NCBI GenBank assembly: GCA_019454915.1 | Contig: JACFNM010000063.1 | Location: forward strand, 1 to 15,819 | DNA length: 15,819 nt | Direction: 5' to 3' | From: Chitinophagaceae bacterium | Lineage (GTDB): Bacteria; Bacteroidota; Bacteroidia; Chitinophagales; Chitinophagaceae | Part shown: positions 14,494 to 15,819 of the stretch, in pieces | Layout of the letters: each line of letters begins with the position of its first letter | Position numbering within the stretch: the stretch's first letter is position 1 | Notes under the pieces: generated by a model | Seen by the model: the letters and a program-made list of their open reading frames with translations, nothing else | The model's database searches: none | Told to the model about the DNA's origin: nothing | Made by a program: the position numbers and the translations under genes

Positions 14494-15819
14494 GTGAAGA
14501 AATTCATTCAGACACTGAAGAATATCTGGACTATTGAGGAGTTGAGAGAAAAGATATTGGTAACCTTATTGTTGTTGTTGATATACCGCTTCGGTACGCA
14601 CGTGGTTTTGCCAGGTATTGACCCCAACAGGCTTACCGAGTTTTCCCATAAGGCCAGTCAGGGCTTATTAGGCTTGTTTGATACTTTTGCCGGAGGCGCT
14701 TTTTCGAACGCTTCGATACTGGCTCTGGGTATCATGCCCTATATATCTGCTTCCATCTTTATGCAGTTGGTTACCATCCTGGTGCCTAAGATGCAGAAGA
14801 TTCAGAAAGAAGGAGAGACCGGCAGAAAAAAAATCAACCAGTATACGAGGTATCTGACCGCAGCCGTAACCCTGCTTCAGGCAGGTACGTTTGTGGCTTA
14901 TCTTACCAATCAGAACCGGGAAGCGCTGATTGAATCTTATCAGCCTTATTTCTGGATTTCTACCGTTATGATCCTGACTGCCGGTACGTTGTTTGTTATG
15001 TGGCTCGGTGAAAAGATTCAGGACAAGGGACTGGGTAATGGCGCTTCTATCATCATCATGATAGGAATTTTGGCGAGGCTGCCGGAAGGATTATTCCAGG
15101 AGTTTGCGGCCAAGCAGGTGAGAGGCGGTGGCGGTCTTATCTTTTTTGTATTGGAACTGGCAGCGCTTATCGCCGTAATTCTGGGGTTGGTTGTATTGGT
15201 TCAGGGCGTTAGAAAAATTCCGATTAACTACGCGAAACAAATTGTAGGTAATAAGCAGTTTACCGGGGCAAGGCAATTTCTTCCCCTGAAAGTAAACGCT
15301 GCGGGTGTGATGCCCATCATCTTCGCGCAGGCAATTATGTTCCTGCCCACACTCGTTTCATTTTCATCAATGGAGAGTGGTCAGGGTATCGCCCGTATTT
15401 TCTCTGATCCCAGCAACCCCTGGTATATGCTTATCTACGGGGTGATGGTGATTTTATTTACGTTTTTATACACGGCGCTTATCTTTAACCCGAAGCAGGT
15501 TTCCGATAGTCTGAAGCAGAGCAACGGGTTTATACCGGGGGTGAAACCGGGCCAGCCGACGGCCGATTATATCGGTATGATAATGGATAGGATCACGATG
15601 CCCGGCGCGTTTTTCCTCGCTATCGCGGGTATATTACCGGGTTTGATCCAGAGATTGGGCGTAACGCCATTGTTCGCTTCATTTTACGGAGGTACTTCCT
15701 TACTGATTATGGTGGCGGTTATTTTAGATACCCTTCAACAAATTGAGACACACTTACTGATGCGCCAATATGATGGTTTAATGAAGAGCGGCAGAATACA
15801 GGGAAGGCAAACTACATCA
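14494..15819 (+). CDS. secY: Preprotein translocase subunit SecY (right end cut by the window)
   Basis: 442 codons from a GTG start at 14494 to the window end, no stop yet; SecY is usually about 430-460 residues, so only a few residues are missing. It forms the protein-conducting channel in the inner membrane with SecE and SecG. Ten hydrophobic segments are present. Signature 1 is in the plug/TM2 region (FDTFAGGAFSNASILALGIM, then PYISASIFMQL, about 63-93), signature 2 in TM4 (LGEKIQDKGLGNGASIIIMI, about 170-189), and FNPKQVSDSLKQSNGFIPGV marks the C5 cytoplasmic loop that contacts SecA and the ribosome. GTG is the only start fitting the conserved MKKFIQTLKNIWTIEELREK; no in-frame ATG is nearer. 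Confidence 0.97.
   Translation, partial: MKKFIQTLKNIWTIEELREKILVTLLLLLIYRFGTHVVLPGIDPNRLTEFSHKASQGLLGLFDTFAGGAFSNASILALGIMPYISASIFMQLVTILVPKMQKIQKEGETGRKKINQYTRYLTAAVTLLQAGTFVAYLTNQNREALIESYQPYFWISTVMILTAGTLFVMWLGEKIQDKGLGNGASIIIMIGILARLPEGLFQEFAAKQVRGGGGLIFFVLELAALIAVILGLVVLVQGVRKIPINYAKQIVGNKQFTGARQFLPLKVNAAGVMPIIFAQAIMFLPTLVSFSSMESGQGIARIFSDPSNPWYMLIYGVMVILFTFLYTALIFNPKQVSDSLKQSNGFIPGVKPGQPTADYIGMIMDRITMPGAFFLAIAGILPGLIQRLGVTPLFASFYGGTSLLIMVAVILDTLQQIETHLLMRQYDGLMKSGRIQGRQTTS

Overview
The window comes from a bacterium of the phylum Bacteroidota, most likely a Chitinophagaceae-like lineage. Three things point there: the start codons lack Shine-Dalgarno sequences and sit behind A-rich leaders; the promoter before rpsJ is a clean Bacteroidota type (TTTG, 20 nt, TACCTTTG); and several gaps carry the degenerate 7- and 8-nt repeats I associate with that group. 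The family-level placement is inference.

Layout. Positions 1-382 hold the C-terminal end of a DUF1080 (3-keto-disaccharide hydrolase-type) protein. Then come a CvfB-family S1 RNA-binding protein (531-1385) and two half-size YeeE/YedE (thiosulfate/sulfur-compound transporter) membrane proteins (1483-2649). A 510-base stretch without a clear gene (2650-3159) precedes a small two-helix membrane protein resembling SLATT/DUF4231 proteins (3160-3702), closed by a strong intrinsic terminator (3735-3778). All these genes read rightwards.

From the promoter at 3874-3905 to the right edge runs a complete S10-spc ribosomal protein cluster in canonical order: rpsJ, rplC, rplD, rplW, rplB, rpsS, rplV, rpsC, rplP, rpmC, rpsQ, rplN, rplX, rplE, rpsN, rpsH, rplF, rplR, rpsE, rpmD, rplO, and secY, which is cut by the window end just before its stop. 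The products build both ribosomal subunits, and SecY forms the membrane pore to which ribosomes dock. The rpsL-rpsG-fusA genes that often precede rpsJ are absent.

The proteins are conventional; the unusual content lies between them. The rpsJ-rplC gap is 321 bases and contains at least four consecutive potential RNA helices. A terminator-shaped hairpin ending in a T run sits directly before rplD. Hairpins capped by GAAA tetraloops precede rplC, rplD and rplB. Two gaps hold heptad repeats or inverted repeats (rpsQ-rplN, rpsH-rplF), and rpmD-rplO holds an 8-nt tandem repeat. S3 carries a 38-residue Arg/Gly/Asp-rich tail. The best candidate for an undescribed system is the RNA structure in and around the rpsJ-rplC-rplD leaders, possibly a Bacteroidota form of S10-operon control; this is a hypothesis.
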